Below, one piece after another: positions 60,699-64,000 of a DNA stretch of 64,000 nt; the first letter of the stretch is position 1, and every line of letters starts with the position of its first letter. The position numbers were made by a program, and so were the translations under genes. The notes beneath the pieces are model-generated. The model was not told the origin of the DNA, searched no databases, and saw nothing but the letters and a program-made list of their open reading frames with translations. The stretch is from Hevea brasiliensis (Eukaryota; Streptophyta; Magnoliopsida; Malpighiales; Euphorbiaceae), in NCBI RefSeq assembly GCF_030052815.1, contig NW_026614816.1:1-64000 (forward strand), read 5' to 3'.

Positions 60699-62679
60699 TT
60701 GAGTATCTTTAATTTTTTGACCATTTTCAAATAAGTTACACATTAATTTTTACGAATTTTTGAATTTAATTAGTGTATTTTAGATTTTTCGGTTCAATTT
60801 GAAATTTTTAAAATTCTATTTTTTTAACATTTGATTGTGACCATTCTCAAATAAGGTGCACAATAATTTTTATGAATTTTTTTAATGTTAAATAGCATAT
60901 TTAGATTTTTAGGTTCAATTTAAAATTTTAAAATTTTATTTTTTTTAATATTTTTCTAGATTACATAGATGATTGTGAATGATATGCATATATACGAATT
61001 TATATAAGTAATAAAGAGTGAGTAGAGTATCGTCTATAGGTTTTATCTTTAATTACTAAAATTTATATTACTTTTACTAGTACTAAACCTTCAAAATGGA
61101 TTAAATTTAAGAAATTAAAATTGAATTAAAAATGAAATTAACTAATATTAAAATTTAACTAATAAAAGCAATGAAAATTTTGGATTTAAAATCAAGTAAA
61201 AAAAATGGCTAGGATATTAATTTTACTTGACTCAATAATTAATCTCAATTAATTTTGTCTAATAATCAATTTTAACTACACAAATAATTAAAAGCATTTA
61301 ATAATTCATTCCAGGTATTATCAAATCTTCTAATTAATGAATTAACTATATTTTTCAATAAAGAGTTACTCAATTAATTAGAGCATTAAGATAAGATTAT
61401 TTCAACAAAACCATATAGACCCAATTTTAGTTTCCACATTTAATTAAAATATATGATAGTTGTTATTAAATCAATTTATAATCATATTTTCTAACCATAG
61501 ATTACAAATATAAAATCATTTAAATATTTAGACAAAATATTCAAAAGCATTAAACAAAAAAACCACAACTATTAGCAGAGAGTAGGGAAAATTAGATCAA
61601 AATTTAGAGATTAAATCATGTCAAGCTACATTAAATCTCTAGCTAAAATATTTGCCACTCATATTATCAAAATCAACAATACAATTCAAATCATTAAAAC
61701 TCAATATTATCCAACAAAAATGAATTTTTCCCAAAAAAAAAAAAAAATTTAAAGGGAAGAAAATGAAACTCTATAGGATGTAAATTGGTGTCTCCTTCTT
61801 TAAGCTCTCAAAATCCCCCTTTCGAGATCCTTGCTCCAGAAGAAAAATGGTGAGTTTTGAGTATTTGGAAGTGTCAAGAATGTCTCTCCTCCCTAAAAAT
61901 TGCAGAGATCCTCAACCAAACGACTCTTTCCCTCCTCTTGGTGAGTTGTCATAAGCCTACGTCTCACAGCTAGCAGTGGCCTGGAGTGAATCACGTAGCT
62001 GACCATGTGCATTTTATAACCTTACAGGGAGCCATGAGACATCTCACAATTAGTGGTGAGATCTTTTGCAACTATGAGACTTTCTCCATTTTTCGCCACT
62101 TTTTGCTTAAAATGGACAAACTTCAATTAGACAAAAAAAAAATTACTTTTAACTTAATTAACTATAAAATGTAAATAAAAATTAATTAAAAGACTAAATA
62201 TTTACATAAATTAATAAAATTTACTCTATAGGTTTCTTATATATTAGTGAACATCTTTAATTCTTGGACAATTGTCAAATAAGGCACGCAATAATTTCTA
62301 TGATTTTTGAAATTAATTAGCATATTTTAAATTTTAAATTTTATTAAAATTTAATGAATTAAAAATATACTCTTGTGTGCTTAAGGTGAGAAATTCCAAG
62401 ATTTCTTTTTAATTGGTGAATTTTATAGATTTTATCATTATTATTATTATTATTTGAAAAAATATTTACATACGAATATTTTTTTTTATTTTCCTTTAAA
62501 GAAATGAGTTTATTATTTGTTAAAATGCTATAATGATGCATGTATATTATATAAGATATGTTGGTGTGGAAATTTAAATTTTTATATATTTCTTTAACTA
62601 TTTATGAGAAATTATTTGTATTTGGAATTAAATGAAACTGGCAATTGAGATGGAATAATATTAGAACTAAATAAGAAAA
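60057..62679. repeat. Segmental direct duplication, copy 2
   Basis: Begins gaggacccaaattggcaaaa, collinear with 55999-58990, and is cut at 62679 by a Tekay-like LTR. It lacks the 140-bp array but has gained a 71-bp (AT)n run (60624-60694). Confidence 0.88.
60624..60694. repeat. (AT)n microsatellite
   Basis: About 71 bp of uninterrupted AT dinucleotides. The matching site in duplication copy 1 (about 56551) has only a short TA run. Confidence 0.95.
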
Positions 62680-64000
62680 TGTAACACCCCTATTTGCATA
62701 GCCTGGTATATTTCACTATTCCGGTGACCAATGTCGGTTCGGACAACTGAGAGGATTAAAACCATACTTAAGACAACTAAATAAGACATAAACACAAATA
62801 ATTAGTAATTTTCAATTAGTTAAGTATGAATAAGAAAAATAGAACATAAGAAATTAAATGAGCCGAGAGTCACAGCGATGGGTGACCTTCTTGGAAAGGA
62901 TTGCGAAGTCGATTTAAACTTAAATTTCGAACCGTAAAATGTGACACCACGGTCCTTAGGACTATTACGAACACAGTTGAAAAGAGAAAATAACAAAAAA
63001 GAACTGTTAAGCCAGTCAAATAATTAGGTCAGGGATCCAGAGGAAATCTTGAATTATTTGCAAACCGGGTTGAACCAGCGAGGGGCAATTTGGTCAATTG
63101 ACTCCAAGAGCTGACTCTTGATCTAACTGTCCATAAAATAGAAGAAAAGAAAATTTTGAGATTAAGAATTAAATTAAAGAACTAATAGAAAAATATATGA
63201 AAAAAAAAGAAAAAAAATTTGGAAAAGGTGAAAAAGCTTATTACATCATGCATGACATCATGCATGATGCAATAAACTTAATAATTAAAAATTTAAATTT
63301 TAGGATAATTTTGTCTTACTAAATATTTAAAAAACACATAAAAGAAAAAAAAAAAGAAAATTGAATAATGACATCACCAAATGACATAAGATAAGATATC
63401 AAAATTAATTTTAATTTAATTAACCAATTTGACTAAGTCAAATTTTGCATAAATACACATAAAATGAAAAAAAAAAAATAAAAAGATCCATCTTCTTCTT
63501 TCTCGTAGCTCTCTTTCTCTCTTTCTCCCAAAGGTCTCTCACCCTTAAAACCTTCATGAAAGCTCATCTTTGAGCTTGAAAAACCAAAAATCTCACCATA
63601 GAAAATTACTCTACCATGGTTAAAGCTTGTTTTGGCAACTAGAAGAGGTGATTGAAGAATAAAGAAAGAAGAAAGGAAGAGGTTTGAAGAGAAAGAAAAT
63701 TCTGCACTAAGGTTAGTAAACTAAATTTGATTTTCTAGTTGAATTAGTTGTGTTTATAGCTTAATTAACTTAGAAATAAACTTAAAATGAAATGAAATTA
63801 ATTGTTGGAGGACTAAACATGGATTTTGATCAGCTAGGGTTTGTTATGGTAGTGCATGAATTTGATTGGATTATAAGTGTAGGTAAGCTTATATGAATGT
63901 AGAGGTGATATTGAGATACTTGGATGTGGTTAAATATAATTACTAGTGTAGTTAGGGTTTTGGACCTAGTGTTTAGAGGCAAAAATGTGAGAAATGGTAA
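62680..64000 (+). mobile_element. Tekay/Del-like LTR, cut by the window end
   Basis: Starts TGTAACACCCCTATTT. It shares ggtgaccaatgtcggt and a gcgatgggtga block with the LTRs at 8946 and 13232. It inserted in duplication copy 2 (left flank gaaaa). No coding domain before the window ends, as expected if 3 kb or more of LTR comes first. Confidence 0.75.

Noticed and set aside
1..64000. tRNA, rRNA or snRNA genes
   Set aside because: No cloverleaf with A/B boxes or rRNA segment was recognised; the tRNA-like hits are only retroelement primer-binding sites.

Overview
The window is nuclear DNA of a flowering plant, most likely a eudicot. The evidence is very AT-rich, repeat-dense intergenic DNA, one GT-AG intron, plant Copia and Gypsy retrotransposons, LINE RNase H debris, Mutator-type MITEs and a plant leucine-rich-repeat receptor kinase. 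Malpighiales or Euphorbiaceae is my guess only. Nothing bacterial, organellar or CRISPR-like is present.

Only two intact protein genes are convincing, both at about 47-53 kb. One is an intronless HemD (uroporphyrinogen-III synthase family) gene on + (47420-48310). The other is a two-exon LRR receptor-like kinase of the TDR/MOL1 type on - (49891-53181). The genes converge with about 1.6 kb between their 3' ends. The kinase half of the receptor has lost several catalytic signatures.

The rest is layered transposable elements. 1-18 kb: degraded Gypsy elements on - (a chromovirus-like gag plus LTR, and a Tat-type gag/protease/RT) and a LINE RNase H remnant, cut by solo LTRs. These are a Copia-type solo LTR (6335-8445, exact TSD) and three Tekay/Del-like LTRs of one family; a fourth begins at 62680. 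18-25 kb: a 283-bp tandem duplication, microsatellites, and a composite palindromic retroelement (20630-23810) in which two primer-binding sites face each other. 26-36 kb: a complete but decayed Copia element on - (26409-35893; 2.1-kb LTRs, TSD gtaga) inserted beside a frameshifted fragment resembling nucleoporin NUP160. 37-43 kb: a solo LTR with exact TSD, a second LTR-like unit and dispersed repeats. 46-47 kb: two adjacent long-TIR MITEs, one with an exact 10-bp TSD, just upstream of the HemD gene. 54-55 kb: a TIR element carrying a GC-richer core (Pack-MULE-like). 56-62.7 kb: a roughly 2.7-3.0 kb direct segmental duplication containing transposon DNA, with a 140-bp tandem array expanded in one copy only.

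The two genes are not obviously functionally linked. All coordinates come from reading the sequence. Element family names rest on recognised protein and terminal motifs, not on database searches.
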